Positions 9,004 to 17,142 of a stretch of 64,000 bases of DNA are shown here, one piece after another; the first letter of the stretch is position 1; each line of letters begins with the position of its first letter. Under the pieces are notes generated by a model that made no database searches, had not been told where the DNA came from, and saw nothing but the letters and a program-made list of their open reading frames with translations. Source of the stretch: Streptomyces sp. TLI_171 (GTDB lineage Bacteria; Actinomycetota; Actinomycetes; Streptomycetales; Streptomycetaceae). Both the position numbers and the translations under genes were made by a program. The stretch covers positions 6,351,001 through 6,415,000 of the forward strand of contig NZ_RAPS01000001.1 of the NCBI RefSeq assembly GCF_003610255.1. Direction: 5' to 3'.

Positions 9004-10374
9004 TCAGCGCGCCAGCAGTTCGGCGGCGGCCCGCCGCCCCGAGCGGATCGCGCCCTCCAGCAGACCGAAGAACTCGGCGCTGGTCTCGGTCCCCGCGAAG
9101 TGCACCCGGCCGTGCGGCACGGTCAGGGTCGGCCCGAGCGCCAGCCAGTCGCCCGGACCGAACAGCGCCGCGTAACAGCCCCTGGACCACGGCTCGTTGA
9201 CCCAGTCGGTGACGTGGAAGCCGACCGGCTCGGGCAGCATCGGGAACAGCCGGGACGCCTGGTCGACCGCCGCCGCCCGCTGCTCGGCGGGCGACAGGGC
9301 GGCGAACCGGTGCGCCTCCGCGCCGGTGACGAAGCCGGTCAGCACACCCGGCGAACCCTCCGGCGGCGTGTCGTCCACCGTGGACAGCAGCGGGCCCGCC
9401 GCGTTCACCGACCAGCCCGACAGGCCGTGTTCGCGCCACACCGGCTGCGGGAACACCAGGTTCACCTTCACCGCGCAGCCGCGCCCGGTCCGCGACCCGG
9501 CCCGCCGCACCGGCAGCCCCGGCCGGAACTCGATCGCGTCGGCCAGCAGCGGCGGCACCGCCACCACCGCCGCCGCCGCGCGGTAACTCCCGCTCGGGGT
9601 GCGGACGGTGACCTCACCGTCGGACTGCTCGACGGCCAGCGCCGGTTCGCCCGTGTGCAGCACTCCGCCCGCCTCCAGCAGGCGGCGCGCCAGCCGCTCG
9701 CACAGCCGGTGCGCGCCGCCGGCGACCCGGTCCTGCTGTGCGCCGCCCTCGAACGCGTTGAGGTAGCGCAGGCCGCCGCCGGAGCGCAGGTAGAACGCCA
9801 GGTGCAGGACGGAGACCTCGGCCGGATCGGCCGCCATCATCTCGCCGAGGAACAGCGGGAAGAACAACCGGGCGTCCGGGTGCGGCAGTTGCCGCTCAGC
9901 CCAGTCGGCGGCGGTGAGCGCGTCCAGCCGGTCGGCGTTCGGGCTCAGCCACGGAGCGTCCGGCCGGACGGCGGCGGCCAGCTCGTCCAGCTGCTCGAAC
10001 AGGTCGCCGAGGGCCACCGCGTTCAGCGGCGGGAAGCGGCCGTCGGTGGTGGCCCGGCTGCCGTCCTCCGCCAGCGCGAACCGGCTGGCGCCGTGCATCG
10101 CGGTCGGTGCGGTCTTCAGGTCGCAGGCGGCGAGCAGGGTGTGCAGCTCGGTGTGCCGGTCGCCCAGGTACGCCGCGCCGGCGTCGATCCACCGGCCGGG
10201 CGCGACCTCGATGCCCCTGGTCCGACCGCCGACCCGGTCCCTGGCCTCCAGCACCGTCACCCGCATCCCCCGGTCGGCGAGCTCGACGGCGGCGGTCAGC
10301 CCGGCCAGGCCCGCGCCGACCACCACCGCGGAGTGCGGCGGCCGGCCGGGCGCGGCGGGAGCCGCGGCGCTCAC
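9004..10374 (-). CDS. flavin-dependent amine oxidase / FAD oxidoreductase
   Basis: This 456-residue protein matches the flavin monoamine oxidase family. GAGLAG at residues 20-25 and the downstream acidic residue of VLEARDRVGGRTRG form the FAD dinucleotide fold. The C-terminal VHFAGTETSAEFFGLLEGAI segment is the conserved flavin-contacting end. It should oxidise a C-N (or C-C) bond of a free or carrier-bound amine using oxygen. I chose a GTG start overlapping the carrier-protein stop as GTGA, because the Rossmann fold begins only about 15 residues later. Next to a carrier protein and an adenylation domain, it may oxidise a tethered amino acid. Confidence 0.86.
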   Translation of the reverse strand: MSAAAPAAPGRPPHSAVVVGAGLAGLTAAVELADRGMRVTVLEARDRVGGRTRGIEVAPGRWIDAGAAYLGDRHTELHTLLAACDLKTAPTAMHGASRFALAEDGSRATTDGRFPPLNAVALGDLFEQLDELAAAVRPDAPWLSPNADRLDALTAADWAERQLPHPDARLFFPLFLGEMMAADPAEVSVLHLAFYLRSGGGLRYLNAFEGGAQQDRVAGGAHRLCERLARRLLEAGGVLHTGEPALAVEQSDGEVTVRTPSGSYRAAAAVVAVPPLLADAIEFRPGLPVRRAGSRTGRGCAVKVNLVFPQPVWREHGLSGWSVNAAGPLLSTVDDTPPEGSPGVLTGFVTGAEAHRFAALSPAEQRAAAVDQASRLFPMLPEPVGFHVTDWVNEPWSRGCYAALFGPGDWLALGPTLTVPHGRVHFAGTETSAEFFGLLEGAIRSGRRAAAELLAR

Positions 10375-10685
10375 CGGGCAGCCGGGACGGTGGCGGCGGG
10401 GGCAGCCGTGCCGCCGGCGGCGGCGATCCGGGCGGCGAGGCCGGCCGGGGTCGGGGCGGCCAGGAAGTCCTCGAAGGTCAGCTCCACTCCGTGAGTGCGG
10501 GCCACCGCGCTGAGCACCCGGGTGGCGATCAGCGAATCCCCGCCCAGCAGGAAGAAGTCGGCGTCCGCGGGCACCTCGGCCAGCTCCAGGACGCGACGGA
10601 ACACCGCCGTCAGCGAGTCCAGGAGGTCGGTGCTGTCGCCCGGCGGCGGGGTCGCGGGCGAGACGGCGGGCATGTCGAGGCTCAT
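10371..10685 (-). CDS. acyl/peptidyl carrier protein
   Basis: This 104-residue protein is a free-standing carrier. FFLLGGDSLIATRVL carries the phosphopantetheine attachment Ser51 in the GGDSL context typical of NRPS peptidyl carrier domains. A strong AAGGAG precedes the ATG. An approximately 20-residue flexible Pro/Ala/Thr N-terminus and a Pro/Ala-rich tail flank the four-helix domain. It probably receives the residue activated by the adenylation protein encoded just upstream and presents it to the amine oxidase. Confidence 0.9.
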   Translation of the reverse strand: MSLDMPAVSPATPPPGDSTDLLDSLTAVFRRVLELAEVPADADFFLLGGDSLIATRVLSAVARTHGVELTFEDFLAAPTPAGLAARIAAAGGTAAPAATVPAAR

Positions 10686-10897
10686 CAGGGGGTCTCCTTC
10701 GACCGGTGCGGGGTGCGCGTGGTCTGGCGGTGCCAGCGGTGCGTGGTGCGCGGTGCTGAACGCGGGTGCGATGGTGCCGGGGGTGCATGGCTGAGCGGTG
10801 CGGGTGTGCAGGCTGAGCGCGGTGCGGGTGCGCGGGGGAGTGGCGCGCGGCGGTGCCGGAGGTGCGTGCTGCGGGTGCGCGTGGTGCGGACGGAGCG
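10686..10897. repeat. degenerate GGTGCG/CGCACC-rich repeat tract between operon genes
   Basis: The 212 bp between the adenylation gene and the carrier gene are filled with irregular copies of a GCGGTGCGGGTGCG-type unit. A better conserved pair, each containing GGCTGAGCG followed by GGTGCGGGTG, lies near 10790-10840. No gene is visible. The tract might form alternating hairpins that tune expression between the two genes, or be a slippage-prone spacer. It is the longest intergenic stretch inside an otherwise overlapping operon. Confidence 0.4.
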
Positions 10898-12463
10898 TCA
10901 GGTGATCGGGCCGGTGCCGTGCAGGCGGTGCGAGGCGGCGCGGTCGACCTTGCCGCTGGTGGTGCGGACCAGGTCCGGGACGACCGTGATCCGACTCGGG
11001 ACGAGGTGGGCGGGCAGCAATTCCCGGAGCCGGCGCAGGACTTCGGCGCCGAGCGCCTGGTCCGGCCCGCCGGTGCGCGGGACGACGTAGGCGACCAGGG
11101 CGGCCCGTCCCGCCAGCGTGGTCGCGGCGACCGCCGCCGCACCGACCCGGGGATGGGCGCCGAGCGCGGCCTCCACCTCCGCCGGATCGACCCGGATGCC
11201 GCGGATCTTCACCTCGTGGTCGAGCCGTCCCTGGTGGGTCAGCACCCCGTCCGCCGCCCGGGTGGCGCGGTCCCCGGTACGGAACCAGCGGCGGCCCTCG
11301 CGGGTGACGAAGCGCTCGGCGGTGGCCTCCGGGAGCCCCGGATAGCCGGTCGCCAGCGCGGCGCCCCCGATCAGCAGCTCGCCCTCGCCGGACAGCAGTT
11401 CCTCGACGTGCGGCAGGGCGCGGCCGATCGGCGCGCGCTCCGCCGGGTCCCAGCGGCGGCCCGGCTCCGGGGTGTCGGGGCCGAGCAGGTCCACCGCGTG
11501 GGTGATCAGGGTGGTCTCGGTGCAGCCGTAGGTGTTCAGCAGCCGGATCCGGGCGCTGTCGACCAGTCCGCTCCAGTCCGCCAGCCTGGCCGGCCCGGCG
11601 GCCTCGCCGCCGATCACCACCAGCCGCAGGCAGTCCGGCAGTTGGGGCCGCCCGCCGTCCTCGGCGAGGTGCAGCACCAGCTCGTGCCAGAACGCGGTCG
11701 GCAGGTCCAGTACCGTGACGCCGCGCCGTTCGACCATGCGCAGCAGTCGGGGGACCGACGCCGAGTGCGCCTCGGGGTCGAACACCAGCCGGGCGCCGGC
11801 GGTCAGCGTCGGCAGGATCTCCTCGAAGCAGGTGTCCCAGTTCAGCGAGGCGAACTGCAGCACCCGGTCCTCCGGCGTCACCCCGAACAGCCCGCGGAGC
11901 GAGGCCACCGAGGCGGTGATCGCCCGACGCGGCGTCAGCACCGGCTTGGGCTGCCCCGTCGACCCGGAGGTGAACAGCACGTAGGCGGGGTCGCCGGGCG
12001 CGACGGCCGGGCCGCGGGGCGGCCCGGCCGGTTGCTCGCGCAGGTCCGCGGGACGCGCCGGGACGGCCGGGGGCTCCGGGGGTTCCTGGTGCCGCAGGCC
12101 GAGGCGCTCGGCGTGGTCGCCCGCGTCCCGGCCGACCAGGGTGCGGCAGCCGGCCGTGGCGGCCATCCGACGCTGCCGCTCCAGCGGAAACGCCGGGTCG
12201 AGCGGGACGTAGGCGCCGCCCGCCGCGAGGATGCCCAGCAGGGCGATCACCGTGTCCGGCGAGTGGGTCGCGACGGCTGCCACCGGACCGGGCCGGTCGC
12301 CCAGGTCGGCGGCCAACCGGCTGACGCATAACTCGAGTTGCTGGTAGCTGAGAGTGCGTTCGGGGGACTCGATCGCGGTTCGTTCGGGCCACCGGAGAAC
12401 GGTTTCCGCGAACGCGTCGAGCAGATCGGAGGCCGATCCGCTGACGCCGCCGTTCTTTGACAT
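10898..12463 (-). CDS. free-standing NRPS adenylation domain
   Basis: This 521-residue adenylation protein has no condensation or carrier domain. FTSGSTGQPKP is core A3 (residues 164-174), NTYGCTETT the A5 core with Cys in place of the usual Pro, WFRTGDRA core A7 and RTTSGKVDR core A10. Reading the specificity pocket by eye gives roughly D-T-E-A-V-G-T-L-I. The acid after the key Asp suits a substrate with a side-chain amine, which fits the aminomutase in the operon. Codon 45 is TTA (12329-12331), the rare leucine codon that needs bldA tRNA. GGAG precedes the ATG. It is the first gene of the operon. Confidence 0.9.
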   Translation of the reverse strand: MSKNGGVSGSASDLLDAFAETVLRWPERTAIESPERTLSYQQLELCVSRLAADLGDRPGPVAAVATHSPDTVIALLGILAAGGAYVPLDPAFPLERQRRMAATAGCRTLVGRDAGDHAERLGLRHQEPPEPPAVPARPADLREQPAGPPRGPAVAPGDPAYVLFTSGSTGQPKPVLTPRRAITASVASLRGLFGVTPEDRVLQFASLNWDTCFEEILPTLTAGARLVFDPEAHSASVPRLLRMVERRGVTVLDLPTAFWHELVLHLAEDGGRPQLPDCLRLVVIGGEAAGPARLADWSGLVDSARIRLLNTYGCTETTLITHAVDLLGPDTPEPGRRWDPAERAPIGRALPHVEELLSGEGELLIGGAALATGYPGLPEATAERFVTREGRRWFRTGDRATRAADGVLTHQGRLDHEVKIRGIRVDPAEVEAALGAHPRVGAAAVAATTLAGRAALVAYVVPRTGGPDQALGAEVLRRLRELLPAHLVPSRITVVPDLVRTTSGKVDRAASHRLHGTGPIT

Positions 12464-12516
12464 GCCCGCTCCAAGAAAATGCCCAGAGGTGCCCGTCCGT
12501 GCTTCGGCGAACCGGG

Positions 12517-12545
12517 ACTCTACCTGTCACCATGCGTGCCCACAA
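12517..12545 (-). promoter_or_regulatory. promoter candidate for the biosynthetic operon
   Basis: Read on the minus strand, TTGTGG (12540-12545) and TAGAGT (12517-12522) are 17 bp apart. This matches the vegetative Streptomyces pattern TTGACN-N17/18-TAGRRT well. It would give a leader of about 45 bases before the adenylation gene's ATG at 12463. It has not been tested. Confidence 0.5.
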
Positions 12546-12609
12546 TGGGTGTTGCGGCGGGTTTCCAGAGGACCTGTGGGCGAACTGTGAACGCACCCGG
12601 CACCCGCCT

Positions 12610-12628
12610 TGATCACGTTCCGTGATCA
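12610..12628. promoter_or_regulatory. perfect palindrome, operator candidate
   Basis: TGATCACG-TTC-CGTGATCA has perfect 8-bp arms. It lies about 65 bp upstream of the promoter candidate of the biosynthetic operon and 340 bp before the divergent gene. The size and symmetry suit a dimeric regulator. No regulator gene is present within the visible part of the cluster. Confidence 0.4.
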
Positions 12629-12971
12629 GTGGGGTGCCGTGCTGCCAAGGCGCCCCGGGGGCGGCGGGGGGCGGGGCGCCGCGGCGGAGTTGATGGTGCG
12701 TCAGCGAATGGCCGGGTCGCTGCGAGCCCGCGTCGGGGGTGGCGGGGCGTTTTTGCCGCGCTTTACCGATCCCGGTTCGAACAAGCACGGTCCGTACTCG
12801 AACCGGTTGCCGGGAAGCGGGTGGCGATCGGTGATTTCCGGCCGGGAAAGCAATTCCCGCTCGGAGCGGAAGGGCAAGCCGCCGCCGCGGCTTCGCGTAC
12901 CGGGCCGGTCGAGCATCGGCGGTAGCGGAGCGTCACTGCCCGCACGTCGCTCGGCCGGTACCATCTCGCGG

Positions 12972-14159
12972 ATGAAGATCGCCGCCGTCCTGGTCGACGC
13001 CGCCGTCCTCGGCTCGGTCGGTGCCGCCCTGCTGCTCGGCCCCCGGCTGCTGCGCGTGCCCGCGACCGCGCCCGGGGCCGCGCCCGAGATCCCGTCGAAG
13101 AGCCCGTCCGGGAGCGCCGCCGCGTCCGTCCGGGCCCGGCGGCCCGTCCCGCCGGAGGCGCTGCTCGCCGCCGTCACCGCGGTGCTCTACCTCAATCAAC
13201 TGTTCTGCTCCGCCTACCTGTTGCGCGTGCACGGCGGCGACACCTCGTTCGTCGCCCGCTACCTTCCGGCCGGCTGGTTCGACCAGCCCACCGGCAACCC
13301 GCTGGTCCGCGCCCTCGCCGACCGGCTGCCGGCGCCCCGGCTGTTCGCCCCCACCGTGCTGCGGGTGCAGGCCTTCCTGGAGCTGCCGTTCGTCCTGCTC
13401 GCCTACGCCACCGTGCTGCGCCGCCTCAGCCCCGCGCTGCACCGCACCGTGCTCGGCTCCGCGCCGCTGGCGTGGACGGCCGCGCTCTCGTACACGGTCG
13501 TCTTCAGCACCGTCGAATGGGCGCTGTACAACCCGTGGACCCTCCAGGACGTGGCCCTCCGCGTCCTGTCCGCCCTGCTCACCGTGCCCCTGCTGCTCGC
13601 CCTCGCCCGCCGCGACACCGGCCCCGACCGGCACCCGGGCACCCTCGGCCTGCTGCACTTCGCGGTCACGCTCTGGGCCCTCGGCACCCTGGTGATGGTC
13701 GTCTACGACACCGCCCTGCTCTACAACCTCGGCCACCTGCCGACCCGTTGGCCCCTCGCCCTGTTCGCGCTGCTGCTGCTCGCGGCCACCGCCCGCCGAC
13801 CCGCCGACCCCGTCACCCCCGGCCCGGCCACCCGCGCCCTGGCGACCCTGCTCCGCCGCGGCCTCGTCCTGTTCCTGATACCGGCCTTGGCCGTCCGCTA
13901 CGGCCTCGGCTACCCGCACCCCGCGATCGCCCTGGCCGGCGCCCTGCTGATCGCCGCCGCCACCCTGACCCACCGCCAGGTCCGCACGGCGGCCCTCCCC
14001 CTCACCCTCAGCTGTGCGGCCGGCCTCGCCACCGCCTGCCTCGCCCTCCACCTCACCGCCGACACCTACCCGGAGACCGGTCTGCTCCGCGCCATGGTGA
14101 CGCTCCCGGCCACCGCGGCCCTCGTCGCCCACCTCACGGACCGCCGCCGCACCGGCTGA
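12972..14159 (+). CDS. integral membrane protein of unknown function
   Basis: This 395-residue protein has about nine or ten hydrophobic segments. The N-terminus MKIAAVLVDAAVLGSVGAALL looks like a first membrane helix or an uncleaved signal. A Pro/Ser/Arg-rich loop (residues 35-60) precedes the main membrane region. I do not recognise a family or catalytic motif. I chose the ATG just before the first hydrophobic stretch; the upstream extension of the frame is Arg/Gly-rich and not gene-like. It is transcribed away from the biosynthetic operon and converges on the Nudix gene 42 bp later. Confidence 0.65.
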   Translation: MKIAAVLVDAAVLGSVGAALLLGPRLLRVPATAPGAAPEIPSKSPSGSAAASVRARRPVPPEALLAAVTAVLYLNQLFCSAYLLRVHGGDTSFVARYLPAGWFDQPTGNPLVRALADRLPAPRLFAPTVLRVQAFLELPFVLLAYATVLRRLSPALHRTVLGSAPLAWTAALSYTVVFSTVEWALYNPWTLQDVALRVLSALLTVPLLLALARRDTGPDRHPGTLGLLHFAVTLWALGTLVMVVYDTALLYNLGHLPTRWPLALFALLLLAATARRPADPVTPGPATRALATLLRRGLVLFLIPALAVRYGLGYPHPAIALAGALLIAAATLTHRQVRTAALPLTLSCAAGLATACLALHLTADTYPETGLLRAMVTLPATAALVAHLTDRRRTG

Positions 14160-14201
14160 GCCCAGCAGGGACGGGCTGAACCGATTCGCCTGGCCGGCGC
14201 C

Positions 14202-14720
14202 TCACGCCTCCGGCGCGAGGTCGTAGCCGGGGCCGAAGCCGAAGTCGCCGAGGTGCAACGGGGTCTGGCCGGGGGCGGTGGTGAGGAGGGCGGGAAGGAG
14301 TTCGGCGAGGCGTTCGGGATAGACCGCCTGGTCGGTGGCGGCCAACTCGGCGACGGTCCACCAGCGGTGGCCGTGGGTGGCCTCGGCCGGGTCGACGCGG
14401 ACGGCGGCGGCCTCGGCCGCGCTGAGGCGGAGCAGGCGGTACTCCTCGTCCTGGTCGTAGTGCCGGTCCTCGAAGATGAAGGCGGCGCGGCGGGTCCAGA
14501 CGGCCGGGCCGAGACGCTCGGCCGGCACGCTGAGCGCGGTCTCCTCGCGCAACTCGCGGACGGCGGCGGTCACCGCGTCCTCGCCGGGGTCGATGCCGCC
14601 GCCGACGGTGAACCAGTGGCAGCCGCCGGTGAGTCGGGACATCCGGCCGCAGAGCAGCAGCAGCCGGTCGCGGTCGTCGAGCAGCAGGATGCGGGAGGCC
14701 GACCGCTTACGAGGCGTCAT
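14202..14720 (-). CDS. Nudix hydrolase
   Basis: This 172-residue protein carries the Nudix box from the GGGIDPGE segment through RELREETAL, matching Gx5Ex7REUxEExGU except for Ala in place of the last Gly. Such enzymes cleave nucleoside diphosphates linked to another moiety using Mg2+ held by the box glutamates. A central IFEDRHYDQDEEYRLL segment and HRWWTVAEL follow, as in many small actinomycete Nudix proteins. The substrate cannot be deduced. It appears to be a single-gene unit. Confidence 0.87.
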   Translation of the reverse strand: MTPRKRSASRILLLDDRDRLLLLCGRMSRLTGGCHWFTVGGGIDPGEDAVTAAVRELREETALSVPAERLGPAVWTRRAAFIFEDRHYDQDEEYRLLRLSAAEAAAVRVDPAEATHGHRWWTVAELAATDQAVYPERLAELLPALLTTAPGQTPLHLGDFGFGPGYDLAPEA

Positions 14721-14832
14721 ACCGTCGACTGTAGAGGCCGGACCGGCCCGGGCGGACCGAAAGACCGGAGGCCGGCCCGCTCGCGCACCGGGACGATGCC
14801 GGCCTCGGGAGGGCCGGCAGGCTGTCGGGCCG

Positions 14833-15642
14833 TCAGTCGAGGGGTGCGGACACCGGCTTCCGCTCGGCGGGGGAGTGCGGGAAGGCCGGGTCCACGGTCG
14901 GGTACGGGCTCGGGGCGGCGGGGAGCGGCGTGGGGGCGGCGGCGGGGGAGCGGAGGTAGGTGGCGTAGGCGAGGAGCAGGACGGCGGCGGTCAGCGGGAT
15001 CTGGACCAGGCCCATGACGCCGACGGCGGGGTACACCTGGTACCGGTACATCGCGACGGCGGCCCAGCCCGGCAGGAACTGGGTGGCGAAGACGGTGACC
15101 AGGGCGAGGGCGAGCAGTCGCAGCGCGGTCGCCCAACCGCTGTGCACCACCAGCCAGGCGCCGCGCGCGCCGCCGTTCTCCAGGAACGCGGTCATCGGGA
15201 GCACCAGCGCCACCACGGCGCCGTACACCAGGGCGAGCAGCAGGGTCCAGACCACCGGGCCTTCCGGGGCCCAGGGCCCGTCCGGTGCGACGACCGCGTG
15301 GACCAGCGCGTACAGCGACTCCACGTGCAGCAGCAGGGACCAGCCGGCCGTCGCGGCCAATCGGCGGGGCGGCACCCGGAGCGCGGTGAGGGGCCCGACG
15401 CCGAGCCCCAGCACCCGTGCACCGGCGGCCAGGACGAGCGTTCCGGTCACGGTGCCGATCAGCACCTGCAGCGCGTCGCGCAGCTGGTACGGCAGGTGGA
15501 AGGGGAGGAGCACCAGCTCGGTGCAGCCCTCCGCCAGCGCCCCCAGCGCGGACAGCACCAGCAGCTGCCACCAGCAGGCCGCGGCCCGCTCCTTGACGAT
15601 CCCCCACCAGCCCGGTTGCGGGCGCACCTCCGCGAACATCAC
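14833..15642 (-). CDS. multi-pass membrane protein of unknown function
   Basis: The 269-residue protein has five or six hydrophobic helices, an N-terminal cytoplasmic stretch (MMFAEVRPQPGWWGIVKERA) and a Pro/Ser-rich C-terminal tail. No conserved catalytic motif is visible. Conserved-looking residues include Glu-Gly-Cys-Thr-Glu in the first helical hairpin. It lies between the Nudix and VOC genes on the same strand but with gaps of about 50-110 bp, so co-transcription is uncertain. Confidence 0.65.
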   Translation of the reverse strand: MMFAEVRPQPGWWGIVKERAAACWWQLLVLSALGALAEGCTELVLLPFHLPYQLRDALQVLIGTVTGTLVLAAGARVLGLGVGPLTALRVPPRRLAATAGWSLLLHVESLYALVHAVVAPDGPWAPEGPVVWTLLLALVYGAVVALVLPMTAFLENGGARGAWLVVHSGWATALRLLALALVTVFATQFLPGWAAVAMYRYQVYPAVGVMGLVQIPLTAAVLLLAYATYLRSPAAAPTPLPAAPSPYPTVDPAFPHSPAERKPVSAPLD

Positions 15643-15693
15643 GCCGCGAGGCTAGCGGAGGACCGGCCGGGTGCCACCCGATTTCCCGGCGGG

Positions 15694-16083
15694 CTACGGG
15701 GCGTGCACGATCTGGATCAGGTTCCCGCAGGTGTCGTCGAAGACGGCGGTGGTCACCGGGCCCATGGTGCGCGGCTCCTGGGTGAACGTCACCCCGAGGG
15801 CCCGCAGGCGCTCGTACTCGGCCGGCACGTCGTCCACCGCGAAGGACGCGGCGGGGATGCCGTCCTGGTGCAGCGCCTGCTTGTACGGGGGGACGGCGCG
15901 GTGGCCGGAGGGCTCCAGCAGCAGTTCGGTGCCCTCGGGCTGCTCGGCGGAGACCACCGTCAGCCAGCGGGCCCCGGCGCCGAGCGGGACGTCGTGCTTC
16001 TTCACGAAGCCGAGCACCTCGGTGTAGAAGCCGAGGGCCTTCGCCTGGTCCTCGACGAAGACGGTGGTGATGTAGATCCGCAT
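15694..16083 (-). CDS. VOC family (glyoxalase/bleomycin-resistance-like) protein
   Basis: This 129-residue single VOC domain begins MRIYITTVFVEDQAKALGFY and ends DTCGNLIQIVHAP, the usual paired beta-alpha-beta-beta-beta halves. The family binds a metal or a small ligand, and members include glyoxalases, antibiotic-binding proteins and dioxygenases. The second half carries FDDTCGNLIQI, with the Gly-Asn typical of annotated glyoxalase-like proteins. AGGAG stands 7 bases before the ATG. The specific substrate is unknown. Confidence 0.85.
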   Translation of the reverse strand: MRIYITTVFVEDQAKALGFYTEVLGFVKKHDVPLGAGARWLTVVSAEQPEGTELLLEPSGHRAVPPYKQALHQDGIPAASFAVDDVPAEYERLRALGVTFTQEPRTMGPVTTAVFDDTCGNLIQIVHAP

Positions 16084-16309
16084 GCGGAACTCCTGGGGGA
16101 GGGGAGGAGGATCGGGGGCGCGGCGTCGCCCCGTCGAACCTAGCGGCGGGCCGGGCCGTCCGGGCGCGCATCGGCGTGCGACGCGCCCACCGGGTGTGAC
16201 CCGGAACACAGCGGCGGGGTGCATAGCGGGGTCGGGTCCAGCGCCTTCATCAGGGGGACAGGAGCGCGACGGGAGCCGGCACGTCCGGCGGGGAGGCGAG
16301 GGACCGAGG

Positions 16310-16822
16310 TTGACGACGCGGCAGCTGCGGGCCGAGGAGTTCGACCGCTTCGTGGCGGCCCGCTGGTCGGCGCTGCTGCACCTGGCGCGGCTGCTCACCG
16401 GCGGGGACCGGCACCGGGCCGAGGACCTGCTGCAGGAGGCGCTGGTCAAGCTGTGGTTCGCCTGGCCCCGGGTAGCGGGGCAGGCGCCCGAGGCGTACGT
16501 CCGCAAGGTCCTGGCGCGGGCCGCGGCCCGCTCGGCCCGGCGCCGCTGGTGGGGTGAGCAGCCCGTCGGTCGGCTGCCCGACCCGCCCGGGCCCGGCGAC
16601 GAGGCCGCAGCGGTGGCTGAACGGACCGGCTTGGAGGTCGTGTTGGCGTTGCTGCCGGCGCGGCAGCGGGCCGCGGTGGTGCTGCGCTACTACCAGGACC
16701 TGCCGGAGGGGCAGGTCGCGGAGCTGCTGGGGTGCCCGCTGGGCACCGCCCGTTCGCTGACCGCCCGTGGCGTCGCCCGGCTGCGGCAGCTGCTGGCCGA
16801 GACGGCCGGCCCGGCCGAGTGA
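16310..16822 (+). CDS. SigE-family ECF-type sigma factor
   Basis: This 170-residue protein has sigma region 2 (FDRFVAARWSALLHLARLL through AEDLLQEALVKLW) and region 4 (LPARQRAAVVLRYYQDLPEG through TARSLTARGVARL). It is the compact SigE-family type common in streptomycetes, which redirects RNA polymerase to a small regulon. I chose TTG at 16310 because GAGG-rich sequence precedes it and the encoded MTTRQLRAEEFDRF is a normal start for the family; no ATG or GTG fits nearby. It is followed 11 bp later by a small membrane protein gene, possibly its partner. Confidence 0.85.
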   Translation: MTTRQLRAEEFDRFVAARWSALLHLARLLTGGDRHRAEDLLQEALVKLWFAWPRVAGQAPEAYVRKVLARAAARSARRRWWGEQPVGRLPDPPGPGDEAAAVAERTGLEVVLALLPARQRAAVVLRYYQDLPEGQVAELLGCPLGTARSLTARGVARLRQLLAETAGPAE

Positions 16823-16833
16823 GGAGGGAAGCG

Positions 16834-17142
16834 ATGGACCGCTTCGAGCAGGAGCTGGCCCGGATGTTGCGCGAGGGGCAGCAGGACGCGCCGTACGAGG
16901 CCCGCCACCGGGCCCGGCTGCACGCGGGGGTGCGGGCCCGGTACCGGACCCGGGCCTGGACGGCCGCCGGGTCGGGGCTGACCGCCGCCGGACTCTGCGC
17001 CGCGCTGCTGCTGCTGGGGACCTCCGCCGCCGGGGGCGGGCCGCACGGCCCCCGGCCGGGCCCGCTCGCCTCCGCCGAGTCGGTGACCGCGACCGCGACC
17101 GCGCCGACGACCGGGACCGCGCCGGCGGGTGCCGGCGGATGA
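16834..17142 (+). CDS. small single-pass membrane protein, possible sigma-factor partner
   Basis: The 102-residue protein has a charged N-terminal region of about 45 residues (MDRFEQELARMLREGQQDAP), one hydrophobic helix (SGLTAAGLCAALLLLGTSAA) and a Thr/Ala/Pro-rich outer tail. A strong GAGGAGGGAAG site precedes the ATG, and its stop overlaps the next gene as ATGA. Cytoplasmic helix plus one membrane span immediately after a sigma gene is the layout of membrane anti-sigma factors, but no zinc motif or known anti-sigma domain is visible. The Thr/Ala/Pro tail resembles a target for protein O-mannosylation, and the next gene encodes Pmt. Confidence 0.7.
   Translation: MDRFEQELARMLREGQQDAPYEARHRARLHAGVRARYRTRAWTAAGSGLTAAGLCAALLLLGTSAAGGGPHGPRPGPLASAESVTATATAPTTGTAPAGAGG

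Larger units (their letters stand above)
12464..12971. other. 508-bp divergent intergenic region
   Basis: This separates the biosynthetic operon (minus) from a membrane-protein gene (plus). It holds a promoter candidate for the operon at 12517-12545 and a perfect palindrome at 12610-12628. The rest, including open frames on both strands, shows no gene-like start, ribosome site or recognisable family. Confidence 0.6.

Noticed and set aside
12609..12971. N-terminal extension of the membrane-protein gene at 12972
   Set aside because: The extension is Arg/Gly/Ser-rich, lacks a ribosome site, and would place 121 non-family residues before the first membrane helix.
16195..16250. GGAAC at 16201-16206 as an ECF sigma -35 box for the sigma gene
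   Set aside because: No matching CGTT/GTC-type -10 at 16-18 bp was found, so autoregulation cannot be claimed.
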